Positions 41,808 to 51,376 are shown, counted from the first letter of the stretch. The stretch is DNA of 64,000 nt from Haloterrigena sp. H1 (GCF_005938085.1 NZ_SMZK01000001.1:1860001-1924000); one strand, 5' to 3'. Program-made: numbers and translations. The notes: generated from the letters alone by a model not told the origin.

Positions 41808-43271
41808 ATGGGGGCTATCGAGTTACTGGCGTCGTATTTCGAGTTCGAGGAACACGATACCGATTTCACGACCGAACTGGTCGCGGGGATTACGACGTTC
41901 CTGGCGATGTCGTATATCATCGTGGTGAACCCGACGGTGTTGCTGCCGGCGATTATGGGGTTCAACGAACAGGGCGATATCAACCAGCAGACGACCATCG
42001 ACGGGGCCGTCTACGGCTTAAACGAAGTGTTCCAGATGCTGGCGATCGCGACGATCATCGCCTCGGTCGTCGCGGTGCTGGTGATGGCGCTGTACGCCAA
42101 CCGACCGTTCGGACTGGCTCCCGGCATGGGGCTCAACGCCTTCTTTACGTTCACCGTCGTCATCGGGATGGGGATTCCGTGGCAAACAGCCCTCGCCGCG
42201 GTTTTCGTCGAGGGAATCATCTTCATCGCGATCACGGCGGTCGGTGCCCGGAAGTACGTTATTAACCTCTTCCCCGAACCAGTCAAATTCTCGGTCGGTG
42301 CGGGGATCGGTGTGTTCCTGCTGTTTATCGGGCTTCAAGAGATGCAGGTCGTTACGGGCGATCCAGCGACCCTGGTCACGCTCGGTAACATCGCACAGAA
42401 TCCAGCCGCGATCCTCGGGCTCGCCGGCCTCTTCTTGACGTTTATCCTGTGGGCACGCGGGATGAAGGGCGCGATCATCGCTGGCATCGTCACGACAGCC
42501 GTTGCCGGCTGGGGACTGTTGCTCACTGGCGTTGCAAGCGCGTCAGCACTCGCACCCGAGACGTTGTTCGACGAGAGAACCGGCGAGGTCACCTTCGAAG
42601 CAGTGACATCCCCACACTACGACATCACGCCGCTTGCCGGTGCGTTCGTCGAGGGACTTCGTGATGTCGACCCGCTGACGTTCGTACTCGTCGTGTTCAC
42701 GTTCTTCTTCGTCGACTTCTTCGACACCGCCGGGACGCTCATCGGCGTCGCCCAGTTCGGTGAGTTCTTGGACGAAGACGGCGAACTCCCCGAAATCGAG
42801 AAGCCACTAATGGCCGACGCTATCGGGACGACTGTCGGGGCGATGGTCGGCACCTCGACGGTGACGACCTTCGTCGAGTCGTCGACTGGCGTCGAGGAAG
42901 GCGGCCGCACCGGGTTCACTGCCCTCGTAGTTGGTGCCCTGTTTGCAGTGTCGCTGGTCGCAGTACCAGTCATCGCCGCGATCCCTGCCTACGCCTCGTT
43001 TATCGCGCTCGTCGCCGTCGGGGTCATCATGCTCCAGGGCGTCCTCGATATCGACTGGCAGGACCCGGCGTGGTCGGTTTCCGCCGGCCTAACGATCACC
43101 ATCATGCCGCTGACGTACTCGATCGCCACCGGCCTGGCTGCCGGGATCATCGCCTACCCGCTGATCAAAACGGCGATGGGCGAGCGTACCGACGTTCGTC
43201 TCGGGCAGTGGGCGATCGCCGTCGCGCTGATCGGCTACTTCTACGTCTCCACCAGCGGGATGCTCGGCTAA
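41808..43271 (+). CDS. NCS2 family nucleobase permease (AzgA-like)
   Basis: A 487-residue membrane transporter with 12-14 hydrophobic segments. It is an AzgA-type guanine/hypoxanthine:cation symporter on the basis of ELVAGITTFLAMSYIIVVNPTVL, PFGLAPGMGLNAFFTFTVV, FFFVDFFDTAGTLIGVAQFGEFL and GTSTVTTFVESSTGVEEGGRTGFTAL, all family signatures. The ATG MGAIELLASYFEFEEHDTDFTTE precedes the first helix. It probably imports a purine base with a proton or Na+; the exact substrate is inferred. Confidence 0.92.
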   Translation: MGAIELLASYFEFEEHDTDFTTELVAGITTFLAMSYIIVVNPTVLLPAIMGFNEQGDINQQTTIDGAVYGLNEVFQMLAIATIIASVVAVLVMALYANRPFGLAPGMGLNAFFTFTVVIGMGIPWQTALAAVFVEGIIFIAITAVGARKYVINLFPEPVKFSVGAGIGVFLLFIGLQEMQVVTGDPATLVTLGNIAQNPAAILGLAGLFLTFILWARGMKGAIIAGIVTTAVAGWGLLLTGVASASALAPETLFDERTGEVTFEAVTSPHYDITPLAGAFVEGLRDVDPLTFVLVVFTFFFVDFFDTAGTLIGVAQFGEFLDEDGELPEIEKPLMADAIGTTVGAMVGTSTVTTFVESSTGVEEGGRTGFTALVVGALFAVSLVAVPVIAAIPAYASFIALVAVGVIMLQGVLDIDWQDPAWSVSAGLTITIMPLTYSIATGLAAGIIAYPLIKTAMGERTDVRLGQWAIAVALIGYFYVSTSGMLG

Positions 43272-43316
43272 GCTCACGTCGAGCACCGCTCGAGCGGCCA
43301 CTGAACCGATCCACTC

Positions 43317-43397
43317 ATACGGTTTGCTGTAACGATGTACCAGTGCAACCGCAGGGCGGTCGCGGTTGCACCGGTAATGATTTACAGTAGACCGTAT
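43317..43397. repeat. Palindromic intergenic element, family 2, copy E (81 bp)
   Basis: The left arm begins ATACGGTTTGCTGTAACGAT and the right arm, read as the reverse complement, begins ATACGGTCTACTGTAAATCA. They are paired over about 36 bases, meeting at GTGCAACCGC on both arms with a short loop. It lies between the NCS2 permease stop and the glutaredoxin-like gene. The flanks (CTC before, CAG after) are the same as those of copy F. Confidence 0.75.
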
Positions 43398-43489
43398 CAG
43401 AACGCGCTCGTGTGCAGTCGTTGCTGGCCGATACCAAACCATCGCAATCACTGTGCTCTTGGGGTTCGAGGCCCCTACCTTCGGTCACG

Positions 43490-43747
43490 ATGGCAGACAT
43501 CACGCTGTACGACCTCCCCGGCTGTCCGTTCTGTGCGATGGTCCGGACGAAACTCGACGACCTCGACCTCGACTACGACACCATCGAGGTGCCCCGCTTG
43601 CACGGCGACCGGACTGAAGTCAAGCAAGTCAGCGGCCAGACGGGCGTGCCGGTCATCACCGACGAGGCGACCGGCGTCGAAGGAATGCCTGAAAGCAGCG
43701 ACATCGTCGAGTACCTCGAGGAAACGTACGGCGACGAGACCGCCTGA
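43490..43747 (+). CDS. Glutaredoxin/GST-N-like thiol protein
   Basis: An 85-residue thioredoxin-fold domain: ADITLYDLPGCPFCAMVRTKLDDLDLDYDTIEV holds the CPFC redox motif and the GST N-terminal pattern. SGQTGVPVITDEATGVEGMPESSDIVEYLEETYG holds the cis-Pro and helix 4. It lacks the helical GST C-terminal domain. It acts as a small redox protein or thiol ligand-binding domain. ATG at 43490. Confidence 0.88.
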   Translation: MADITLYDLPGCPFCAMVRTKLDDLDLDYDTIEVPRLHGDRTEVKQVSGQTGVPVITDEATGVEGMPESSDIVEYLEETYGDETA

Positions 43748-43866
43748 TACCGGCGACAATCAGCCGGTTCCAGGACAGCCACGAATCGGCGTACTACGAC
43801 AACAAAACACAGTGACAACGGGCGGGAGCTGTATCGAACGCCGATCAAACGGCTAGACGCGACCGA

Positions 43867-44832
43867 TCAAGCTGCTTCTTCGTACTCCGACCGCTCCCGG
43901 ATGACGTCTCGCAGTTCGTCGGCGTTTCGAAGATCAGCGAGCTCGTCGCGTTCGACCAGCGCCGTGCCGTCGACGGACTCCTGTTTCGCCCGGTCGACGA
44001 CGTAGACCGACCGCGTGCGGGTAACTGCCCCGATCGAACTCATGATCCGGGCGCGTTTCTTCGCGGCCTTCGTGAACTTCGAGTGACCCGTCAGGACGAT
44101 GTCGCTGTCGTCTTCGTCCTCACTGACGGCCGTAAACGGCGAGCGGACCGTCGGATGGACGCTGTAGCCGGCCCGCGTGAAGACGGCGACTACCTGTTGG
44201 TCGTCGGGGTCGGCCTCCGGGTCGTCCGGCGTCGCCTCGCTCTCGTGGACCTCGTCGGCCCCCTCGAGGACGTCGACTGGGCTCGTCAGGGGTGCTTCGA
44301 ACAGTTCCTCGAGCGCCATCGCGACCTCGACGGAGGCGTTCATGCCGTCTTCGTACTTCGAGACGGTGCGCCGCGAGACGCCGAGTTCGCTGGCCAGTTG
44401 GCCGAGACTCCAGTCTTTGTCCTGGCGTTCGTCGGCCAGCAGATCGCCGTCGATGTTGACGTAGAGGCCGCCCGGCGCAGCGTAGATCAGCGGCGGGACG
44501 TTCTCGATAAAGAGATTGTACGCCGTATCGGGACTGAAGACGGGGACGCCGTGTCGGAAATAGACGACGTCCGGTTTCAGGTCCTCGTCACGGCTGCGCA
44601 GTCCGATGACCAGCGGCGTCGCTTCCAGGTAGGTTCCAAGCCGACGCATCTCGTGGCCGGTCGCCTCGTTGAACGCGTCGATATTCGCGAGGATCTTGAC
44701 GAGGATCAGATCGTCGCCACGTCGCGCAGCAATATCGAAACTCTTCGGCCGAATCGCACACCGATCGCTCACCACGAATCCCGCGTCCTCTAACATCGCG
44801 GTCACGTTGCCGACCAGTGCGGAGCGGGACAT
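43867..44832 (-). CDS. Archaeal HTH-type transcriptional regulator
   Basis: A 321-residue protein of the archaeal family labelled putative HTH-type transcriptional regulatory protein. The N-terminal part is a restriction-endonuclease-like fold without recognised catalysis ([51 protein letters not shown]). The HTH (Cro/C1 type) is [42 protein letters not shown] near residue 150. The target operon is unknown. It is divergent from tiaS, and a TATA-like CTTATAGG lies about 28 bases upstream of its ATG. Confidence 0.88.
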   Translation of the reverse strand: MSRSALVGNVTAMLEDAGFVVSDRCAIRPKSFDIAARRGDDLILVKILANIDAFNEATGHEMRRLGTYLEATPLVIGLRSRDEDLKPDVVYFRHGVPVFSPDTAYNLFIENVPPLIYAAPGGLYVNIDGDLLADERQDKDWSLGQLASELGVSRRTVSKYEDGMNASVEVAMALEELFEAPLTSPVDVLEGADEVHESEATPDDPEADPDDQQVVAVFTRAGYSVHPTVRSPFTAVSEDEDDSDIVLTGHSKFTKAAKKRARIMSSIGAVTRTRSVYVVDRAKQESVDGTALVERDELADLRNADELRDVIRERSEYEEAA

Positions 44833-45000
44833 ACGGGGTTGTAAGCGATTCCTCCTATAAGAGAGTTTCCCCGTGATGTCCGCGTCCCGTGTCGCGATTC
44901 GAGCCAATCTCAGGAGTATTCTTATATAGAGGTTTCTACCGCCGGCGGTGATGGGACGGATCCCGAAAGGGGTTACTCGGCGGGCGTGCAACCATCGCCG
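44833..45000. promoter_or_regulatory. Divergent promoter region between HTH regulator and tiaS
   Basis: 168 bases between divergent ATGs. It carries CTTATAGG on the minus strand near 44857-44864 for the regulator and TTCTTATATAG near 44919-44929 on the plus strand for tiaS. The latter lies about 75 bases before the ATG, so a leader or a further TATA is possible. Confidence 0.5.
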
Positions 45001-46308
45001 ATGACCGTCGTCGGGATCGACGATACGGACTCGCGCGAGCTGGGAATGTGTACGACATACGTCGCCGCGGCGATCGCCGAGCGACTGCGCCAGGACGGCT
45101 CGAGCGCGATCCCGCGGCTCCTGCTCGTCCGGCTCAACCCCGCCGTCGAGTACAAAACCCGGGGCAACGCCGCGCTGGCGATTCACACGGACTGTGATTC
45201 CGATCGCGCGTTCGCACTCGCGCGCGAGCGACTCGAGTCACTGGCCGAGACCACGGACGAGCGGACGAACCCCGGGCTCGTCGTGGCGGCCCACGACCCC
45301 GACGACGATCCAGTGCCGGACGACGTCACTGCGTTCGCTCGAGCGGCGATCCGCGATCACCTCGCAATCGACGATGCCGAGAGCCTGATCGACCGCCACG
45401 GCTACCGATCGTGGCACACCGGCGACGGCCGCGGCCGGATCGGTGCGCTGGCCGCGATCGGGGCCTGGGACGCGCTCGCGGAGTGGACCTACGAGTACAT
45501 CTCCTACCGCGAACCCGACCGGTGGGGAACGCCCCGCGAGGTCGACCACGAGAGCGTCGTCGACGCGGCCGACTGGGGCTATCCCGACGTGTGGGATACG
45601 GTCGACCGTGGCGAGAACGAGACCGTTTGCGTGCCCCACACGCCCGGTCCAATCTTGCATGGTATCCGCGGCGACGATGCAGACGCCGTCCGCGCGGTCG
45701 CCGACCGGATCGAGAGCGAACCCGTCGCCGCGACCCAACTGTTCGTCACGAATCAGGGGACGGATGTCCACTTGCAGGACGGCTCGCTGTCGACAGTCGA
45801 CGACGGCCACGCCTACCGCCTCGAGGGACGGGTCGCCAGCGAACCCGAAACACGACGCGGCGGCCACGTCTTCGTCGAGCTCGAGCCGCCAGCCGCTGGC
45901 GACAGCGCGGCCGACGGTGCGTCCGAGCGACTCATGTGTGCCGCCTTCGAGCCGACGAAACGCTTCCGGGATCGCGTGCGAGCGCTTCGTATCGGCGATC
46001 GACTCACCGCCTGTGGCGAGGTATCCGACGGCACGCTCAAACTCGAGAAGTTCGCCGTCCACGAGCTCGTGCGAACCGAACGGGTCACCCCGATCTGTCC
46101 AGATTGTGGACGGACGATGAAGAGTGCCGGGCGGAACCAGGGCTACCGCTGTCGGGAGTGTGGCACGTCGGCGGCAGAGAAACCGACACAGGAACTCGAG
46201 CGCGAACTCGAGGACGGTTGGTACGAGGTGCCGCCGTGTGCACGTCGGCATATTGCGAAGCCGCTCGTCCGGGGTGGATTCGACGCGCCGACGCATCCGG
46301 AGCGGTAG
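45001..46308 (+). CDS. tiaS: tRNA(Ile2) 2-agmatinylcytidine synthetase
   Basis: A 435-residue enzyme that joins agmatine to C34 of the tRNA(Ile) CAU anticodon so that it reads AUA, an archaeal decoding step. [29 protein letters not shown] is the TiaS N-terminal ATP-binding motif (GIDDTDS). [35 protein letters not shown] lies mid-protein, and a C-terminal OB region and zinc ribbon follow ([22 protein letters not shown]). It ends in [24 protein letters not shown] copy of these last codons occurs again at 46988-47056. Confidence 0.95.
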   Translation: MTVVGIDDTDSRELGMCTTYVAAAIAERLRQDGSSAIPRLLLVRLNPAVEYKTRGNAALAIHTDCDSDRAFALARERLESLAETTDERTNPGLVVAAHDPDDDPVPDDVTAFARAAIRDHLAIDDAESLIDRHGYRSWHTGDGRGRIGALAAIGAWDALAEWTYEYISYREPDRWGTPREVDHESVVDAADWGYPDVWDTVDRGENETVCVPHTPGPILHGIRGDDADAVRAVADRIESEPVAATQLFVTNQGTDVHLQDGSLSTVDDGHAYRLEGRVASEPETRRGGHVFVELEPPAAGDSAADGASERLMCAAFEPTKRFRDRVRALRIGDRLTACGEVSDGTLKLEKFAVHELVRTERVTPICPDCGRTMKSAGRNQGYRCRECGTSAAEKPTQELERELEDGWYEVPPCARRHIAKPLVRGGFDAPTHPER

Positions 46309-46466
46309 ACGGCGGGTCGTCGTTCGAAGGAGAACTGGTGATACGATCCGCTGTCTCGAGTGACTGGCAACTTGCAGGAGCGGTCGCGGGCCCACCGGCA
46401 CTAGCTGACAGACGGCCGTATGACAGTGGTTCGTATGACGTGGCTTGCAACCGGCAATACGAGCCG
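46309..46466. other. Gap between tiaS and USP gene
   Basis: About 160 bases. The segment CCGTATGACAGTGGTTCGTATGACG near 46417-46440 and AATACGAGCC near 46457 vaguely recall family 2 repeat ends but do not form a convincing palindrome. No gene. Confidence 0.35.
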
Positions 46467-46871
46467 TCACCGGACGATCGTGACCGAAACGGGAGAGCGA
46501 CGGGTGACCGCCTCCGCGACGCTGCCCAACAGGACTCTCGACATTCCGGACCGACCAGTACTGCCCATCACGACGTGATCGATGTCGTGCTCGTCGATAT
46601 ACCGGCGGATCGTGCGGGCGGTATGGCCCTCGATGAGCGCCGTTTTGATCTCCCGATCGTGTGTCTCGGCGGTCGTCGCCGCGTCCTCGAGAAACGCTTG
46701 CCCCTGCTCTTTGGCGTATTCGTAGGGCGTCGTCCCCGGGTCCGACGGGACCCGAGTGACCTGAATGACGTGCAAGACGTGGATCTCGGCGTCGGGAAAC
46801 AGGTCGAACGCTTCCTCGAGTGCGTCGGTCGCTCGCGAGGAGCCGTCAACCGGAACCAGAACGCGAGTCAT
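46467..46871 (-). CDS. Universal stress protein (ATP-binding type)
   Basis: A 134-residue UspA-fold protein. MTRVLVPVDGSSRATDALEEAFDLFPDAEIHVLHVIQV is the N-terminal nucleotide-binding region, and HVVMGSTGRSGMSRVLLGSVAEAVTRRSPVSVTIV carries GxxGx9GS, the ATP-binding motif. The length is usual for the single-domain form. USPs are cytoplasmic stress and signalling proteins; the specific stress is not known. Downstream of it lies the tiaS tail remnant. Confidence 0.92.
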   Translation of the reverse strand: MTRVLVPVDGSSRATDALEEAFDLFPDAEIHVLHVIQVTRVPSDPGTTPYEYAKEQGQAFLEDAATTAETHDREIKTALIEGHTARTIRRYIDEHDIDHVVMGSTGRSGMSRVLLGSVAEAVTRRSPVSVTIVR

Positions 46872-46987
46872 AGTCCACGTAGACGCCGGGCAGACAAGGG
46901 GCTACCGTGACTGTAAGCAGACGTGATAGGTCAGTATCGACCGTAGCGGGGTAGTGGTAGCCGAGCGACTCTATCCCATACCGATGT

Positions 46988-47056
46988 GTGCGCCGTCGCC
47001 ACGTCGCGAAGCCGCTCGTCCGGGGTAGGTTCGACGCGCCGGTGCATCCGGAGTGA
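46988..47056 (+). pseudogene. Duplicated C-terminal tail of tiaS
   Basis: The codons read RRRHVAKPLVRGRFDAPVHPE followed by stop TGA, against [21 protein letters not shown] stop at the true tiaS end (46246-46308). The nucleotide match is close over about 70 bases including the stop, with only a few mismatches. No upstream part of tiaS is present; the preceding bases are unrelated. It must be the remnant of a duplicated or relocated tiaS end about 750 bases downstream of the parent. Confidence 0.85.
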
Positions 47057-47143
47057 TAACACGGCACGGATGTCTGAGCGCCACCGCGAGCGCGTCGTCG
47101 GCTCGGCGCTGACCTGTCCAGCCGATGGAGAGACGGGCGAGGA

Positions 47144-47731
47144 TCAACCGCGTTTCTCGTCGAGTTTCGATCGGAGTTGTCGTGCGATGACCTCGTCGTC
47201 GAGCAGCGAATCGGGGCCGGTGAAGTGAACGACCGGGCCGTTCTCGACGCGGAGCCACTCGTCGCTGCCGGTGCCGGCGAGCGTTACGGTCCGTCGCGAC
47301 GCGGGGAGTCCGTTCGCACGTCGCCGGTCGGTCAGTTCGCGAACACTCGCGACCTCGAGTGCGGTCTCGTCGATCGGTGAGACGACGAGGTCGTACCGTG
47401 ACAGCGACGGATCGAGCGTTCGCATCGCATCACGGTAACGGTGAGCGGCGTCACAGGCTCGCTGGGCATCGGCGTGGGTGTCGAATCGTGCGTCCGTGAC
47501 CGGCGCGGGTCGAATCCCCGACTCGCGACAGGAGACGACGAAGCCACCGTCGGTGCTTCGAAGGGCAGCAACGGTGTCTCGCGCCGCCCTGATCGTCTCG
47601 ACTGGAGTCGCGTACTCCTCGCTCTTGGCTGTCGTCTCGCGGGTCACGGGCAATGCACCATCGGGTTCGAACCGTCGGCTTGCCTCGTTTTCGCGACGAC
47701 ACGACCGCTGTCTCCGGATCGTCTCAGACAC
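47144..47731 (-). CDS. Haloarchaeal DUF7551/7552-like protein, putative iron-regulated
   Basis: A 195-residue protein of unknown function. ATPVETIRAARDTVAALRSTDGGFVVSCRESGIRPAPVTDARFDTHADAQRACDAAHRYRDAMRTLDPSLSRYDLVVSP resembles haloarchaeal DUF7551/DUF7552 domains (association from memory). The C-terminal part ends WLRVENGPVVHFTGPDSLLDDEVIARQLRSKLDEKRG. The first 30-35 residues are basic and look less conserved, so the true start could be inside. Forty bases upstream is a perfect 16-base palindrome of the DtxR/SirR type overlapping a TATA box, so expression may respond to iron or manganese. Confidence 0.7.
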   Translation of the reverse strand: MSETIRRQRSCRRENEASRRFEPDGALPVTRETTAKSEEYATPVETIRAARDTVAALRSTDGGFVVSCRESGIRPAPVTDARFDTHADAQRACDAAHRYRDAMRTLDPSLSRYDLVVSPIDETALEVASVRELTDRRRANGLPASRRTVTLAGTGSDEWLRVENGPVVHFTGPDSLLDDEVIARQLRSKLDEKRG

Positions 47732-47769
47732 GCCGGTTCCGTATTCCCTGTCAGCGTTCCCGCCATATT

Positions 47770-47785
47770 TTTAGGCAGGCCTAAA
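47770..47785. promoter_or_regulatory. DtxR/SirR-type palindromic operator
   Basis: TTTAGGCAGGCCTAAA has perfect 7-base arms (TTTAGGC / GCCTAAA) around two bases, the form bound by DtxR-family metal-dependent repressors (SirR/Idr type) in archaea. It lies about 40 bases upstream of the ATG at 47731 and overlaps a minus-strand TATA-like AAAAATATGG (47763-47772). Metal-dependent repression of that gene is the likely role. A TATATTGAT on the same strand could serve as a second promoter. Confidence 0.7.
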
Positions 47786-47932
47786 TCAATATAGGCATTC
47801 TGGTTTCGGCTAGCCACAGCGCTCACAAACAGCCATCACCACGAAAAAACCACAGTCAGTTCGGCAGTCAATGTGCCGTCGACGGAAGCCGATCACTGTA
47901 TGACTATTGATAGAAATTGCAAAATCCGACGG

Positions 47933-48136
47933 TCAGCGCACGTTGACGCCATGCCGGGCGAGGAACTCGCTGGCTCGTTTGATCTCGACGGGGCTGCCGA
48001 CGATCCGGCACTGGTCGTCGCCCTCGGTGAAGACCGAAACCGTACAGACGTCATCGAGCTGCGCCTCGAGCCCCTCGAGTGCCTCGCTGGGGAGGACGAT
48101 CTGGGTGCTGTCACGCAGCTGCGATGCGTTCGACAT
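47933..48136 (-). CDS. VNG_1110C family small protein
   Basis: A 67-residue haloarchaeal protein: MSNASQLRDSTQIVLPSEALEGLEAQLDDVCTVSVFTEGDDQCRIVGSPVEIKRASEFLARHGVNVR. This is close to the VNG_1110C family that I know from Halobacterium. KH-like beta-alpha structure (CRIVGSPVEIKRASEFL) suggests possible RNA binding, but that is an inference. TATA-like ACATAAACG lies about 30 bases upstream. Monocistronic. Confidence 0.85.
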   Translation of the reverse strand: MSNASQLRDSTQIVLPSEALEGLEAQLDDVCTVSVFTEGDDQCRIVGSPVEIKRASEFLARHGVNVR

Positions 48137-48220
48137 ACTTGATTGGACGGTCGCCGGTCGTTTATGTGTGTCGAAATTACGTTGCCAATGGTGATGTTGT
48201 TTAGTAGTGGTGTCCGCGCA

Positions 48221-49855
48221 TCAGCCCGTTCCACGGACCGTGACCGTCCGCGTGTCGCTCGAGTGGGGCGACCGGACCGTCACCGGGAACGTGTCGTCGT
48301 TGGCCACCGGATAGGTTTCGTACCCCAGCGAGACCGTCGCCGTCTGGCCGGGTTGAAGACTAACGGCCTGGGAATCGACCACCTCGGGCGAGCGACCGAC
48401 CACGAGCTCGACGTCGTGCGAGGCTGCGGTCTCGCCACCGTTTTCGACGGTCGCGGTCACCTCGAGCCAGTCGCCGCCGTCCACCGGCGCATTCGTCCCG
48501 GTGATCGACACCGAGAACCTCGCCTCGCCGGACCCACCGTTCCCGTCCCCATCGCGGCCGTAAACCAGGACGGACCGCGAGGCCGAATCGTCGCCCGTCC
48601 GCACCCGAACCGGAAACTCGTCGTCGTTCGCGACGGGGTATGTCTCGTAGCCCAGTGAGACGGTCGTCGTCTCGCCCGCGTCGAGGGTCACCCGTTGCGT
48701 GTCGACAGTCGTCGGATCGTGCCCGACCACGAGTTCGACCTCGCGGCTAGCAGGCCCCTCACCTCCGTTCTCGAGCGTCGCCGTCACCTCGAGCCAGTCA
48801 CCGCCGGTCACGGGGGCGTTCGTCGACAGGTCCGACACGTTTAGTTGGCCGGCCCCCTTGTCGTCGGTTCCGATGACGGTAACGTCCGTCTCCGCGGCCG
48901 CGTGGCGCGTCTCGACGCGGACCGGAAACGTCTGCGTGTTACGGACGGTCGCGGTCGTGAACTCGAGTTGGACCGTCTCCGTCCGGCCGGCGAACACCTC
49001 GACAGTCGTGCTGTCGACGTGGGTGGGATCGTGGCCGACGATCAGATCGAGTGTCGCCTCGACGAGGCCGTGATAGGTGCTGTCGCCGTCGATCTCAAGT
49101 TCGGCATCGACGACGAGATCCTCTCCCGCCTGTACCGGGGCGTTCGTCCCGGTGATCCGCACGTCACGCATCGCTTCGATCGACGGTCCCTCGGTTCGGG
49201 CGGCGGACACGCGACCGTCGCGGCAGACGACCCACGCCATCATCGGGTAGCCACCGATGAACCAGATGGCGTCGCCCGCCGTCGTCGTGTACGTGGCCCT
49301 CGCGTCCGCCCCCGAGACGTCGGCGCTGTCGACGTACGTGGCGTTGCGCCCTTCTTGCCGGAGGACGCGCTCGAGGATCCCACTGTCGTCCGTGGCCGTC
49401 GCAGTCACTGTGAGCTCGTCGCGCGTGGTGATCGTGGCATCCGGCCCGGGATCGCACGTGACCGTCACGCTCGGAGCCGTCGGCGCGTCGTCGGTGACCG
49501 TCACCCGCCAGGAGGCCGTGGCCCCGTCGGCGGCCACAACGACCTCGTACGTCCCGGCCTCGTCGAACTGACCGTGAGCGGCTGGATTCCCCGTTCGGTG
49601 CGTGTAACTCCAGAACGGTGCGCCCGGTGCTATCTCAGCTACTCCGCGACCGTCGACCCACCACTCGACCGCCGTCGGGTCGATGCCGGGTGCGGCCGCA
49701 GCCTCGAACATCACCTCACCGCCGGGCTGGACGGCAGTGTCGCCGTCGGCCGGGAGGACTCGCTCGAGGCGGCGCGGCTGGGCACGCCCGATCCGCGTCG
49801 CCGTGAGGGCGCTCACGCTACTCCCCACCGCTGTGACGTAGTCCCGCCTGTGCAT
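48221..49855 (-). CDS. Tat-exported cell-surface protein with three CARDB-like repeats
   Basis: A 544-residue protein. The N terminus MHRRDYVTAVGSSVSALTATRIGRAQP is a Tat-like signal. A PKD-like domain follows (WWVDGRGVAEIAP...FWSYTHRTG), then an Ig-like region with CDPGPDATITTRDELTVTATATDDSG. The second half holds three CARDB-type repeats of about 95 residues, each opening like TNAPVxGGDWLEVTATxEN and containing ELVVGHDPTTVD and GYETYPVANDDxFPVxVR. No catalytic motif is seen, so I infer an adhesive or structural exoprotein. The last two repeats are the most similar. Confidence 0.85.
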   Translation of the reverse strand: MHRRDYVTAVGSSVSALTATRIGRAQPRRLERVLPADGDTAVQPGGEVMFEAAAAPGIDPTAVEWWVDGRGVAEIAPGAPFWSYTHRTGNPAAHGQFDEAGTYEVVVAADGATASWRVTVTDDAPTAPSVTVTCDPGPDATITTRDELTVTATATDDSGILERVLRQEGRNATYVDSADVSGADARATYTTTAGDAIWFIGGYPMMAWVVCRDGRVSAARTEGPSIEAMRDVRITGTNAPVQAGEDLVVDAELEIDGDSTYHGLVEATLDLIVGHDPTHVDSTTVEVFAGRTETVQLEFTTATVRNTQTFPVRVETRHAAAETDVTVIGTDDKGAGQLNVSDLSTNAPVTGGDWLEVTATLENGGEGPASREVELVVGHDPTTVDTQRVTLDAGETTTVSLGYETYPVANDDEFPVRVRTGDDSASRSVLVYGRDGDGNGGSGEARFSVSITGTNAPVDGGDWLEVTATVENGGETAASHDVELVVGRSPEVVDSQAVSLQPGQTATVSLGYETYPVANDDTFPVTVRSPHSSDTRTVTVRGTG

Positions 49856-50039
49856 ACGGAAGAATGCGGAAGATAGACGGGTATAGCTAACACAACGTTG
49901 GTGAGACGTACACACCAGAGGAAGCGAATGTTCAGTACACTGGAACGGCGGCGACGACGGGCAGGTTCGTCTCCGTGGCCGCGTCGGTCGGCGCGGGTCT
50001 CGAAAGGGTTTTTCGGCACGACCGGTTGTGTACGGGCAA

Positions 50040-51152
50040 ATGGGGCTCGAGGATGAAATCGAGGCAATCGAGGAAGAAATCGCCAACACGCCCTACAACA
50101 AGTCGACGGAGGCCCACATCGGCCGGCTGAAGTCCAAGCTCGCGGAAAAAAAGGAGAAACTCGAGAAACAGCAGTCCGGCTCGGGCGGCGGTGGTGGCTA
50201 CTCCGTCGAGAAACACGGCGACGCGACTGTCGCACTGGTAGGGTTCCCGAGCGTCGGCAAGTCGTCGATGTTGAACTCGCTAACCAACGCCGAGAGCGAG
50301 ACCGGCTCCTACGAGTTCACGACGCTCGACGTCAACCCGGGGATGCTCAACCACCGCGGCGCGAACATCCAGCTGCTCGACGTGCCGGGGCTGATCGAGG
50401 GCGCGGCGACAGGGAAAGGCGACGGGCAGCAGGTGCTGGCGGTCGTCCGCAACGCCGACCTGATCATCTACGTCCTCTCGGTGTTCGAGATCGACCAGTA
50501 CGACCGCCTGCAGAAGGAACTCTACGACATCAACATCCGCGTCGACCAGGACCCCCCGCGAGTCACCGTCCGCCCGAAGATCAAAGACGGTATCAAGATC
50601 ACCTCGAGCACCGATCAGGACCTCGACGAGAAAACGATTCAGGACGTGCTCCGTGACCAGGGCTACGTCAACGCCGACCTCAACCTGCAGGAAAACGTCA
50701 CCATCGACCGGCTGGTCGACGGGCTGATGGACAACCGCGAGTACATCCCCTCGATCACCTGCGTCAACAAGGTCGACCTGATCCAGCCGGACTACAAAGA
50801 GACCGTCGACGAACAGTTGCGCGACCGCGATCTCGACCCCGAGGAGGTCACGTTCATCAGCGCCGCGAAGGAGAAGGGGCTCGACGCGCTCAAGGACCGA
50901 ATCTGGGAGAATCTCGGACTCATCCGGGTCTACATGGATAAACCCGGCCGCGGCGTCGACTGGGAGGAGCCGCTAGTCATCGAGGAGGGAGCCACCGTCG
51001 GCGAAGCGATCGAGAAACTCGGCGGCGAGATGGAAGACCGCTTCCGCTTTGCCCGCGTCAGCGGCCCCAGCGCGACCCACGACGAACAGCAGGTTGGGAT
51101 GGATCACGTCCTCGAGGACGAAGACGTGCTGAAGCTGATTCTGCGCCGATAG
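50040..51152 (+). CDS. drg: DRG family Obg-like GTPase
   Basis: A 370-residue GTP-binding protein of the developmentally-regulated (Drg/Rbg) type, linked to ribosomes and translation in eukaryotes. N-terminal helical arm: MGLEDEIEAIEEEIANTPYNKSTEAHIGRLKSKLAEKKEKLEKQQS. G1 is VALVGFPSVGKSS, G3 LLDVPGLIEGAATGKGDG, G4 VNKVDL and G5 ISAAKEKG. The C-terminal TGS domain is VYMDKPGRGVDWEEPLVIEEGATVGEAIEKL. The ATG is fixed by the conserved start. Monocistronic. Confidence 0.96.
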   Translation: MGLEDEIEAIEEEIANTPYNKSTEAHIGRLKSKLAEKKEKLEKQQSGSGGGGGYSVEKHGDATVALVGFPSVGKSSMLNSLTNAESETGSYEFTTLDVNPGMLNHRGANIQLLDVPGLIEGAATGKGDGQQVLAVVRNADLIIYVLSVFEIDQYDRLQKELYDINIRVDQDPPRVTVRPKIKDGIKITSSTDQDLDEKTIQDVLRDQGYVNADLNLQENVTIDRLVDGLMDNREYIPSITCVNKVDLIQPDYKETVDEQLRDRDLDPEEVTFISAAKEKGLDALKDRIWENLGLIRVYMDKPGRGVDWEEPLVIEEGATVGEAIEKLGGEMEDRFRFARVSGPSATHDEQQVGMDHVLEDEDVLKLILRR

Positions 51153-51376
51153 TCGCGGTCGGCCCGTCGTCGGAGCGCCGGCACTAGTTCGTGTTCGACG
51201 CCTCGAGTCGAATTAAGACGTTCATTGTGACAATAGTATAATATTCATTTTCGAGACGGGTTGTCTCGGGGCAGACCAGCACGATCATCACGGATTCTAT
51301 CGTGCGTGATTATTGATTAGACAGGAGTTGGATCGGAACGGTGAAGCATGTCCGGCGACCCGACGACTAGGTAGTT

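Noticed and set aside
46417-46466. Third copy of palindromic family 2 between tiaS and USP
   Set aside because: CCGTATGACAGTGG and AATACGAG only loosely resemble the ends and do not pair over a useful length.
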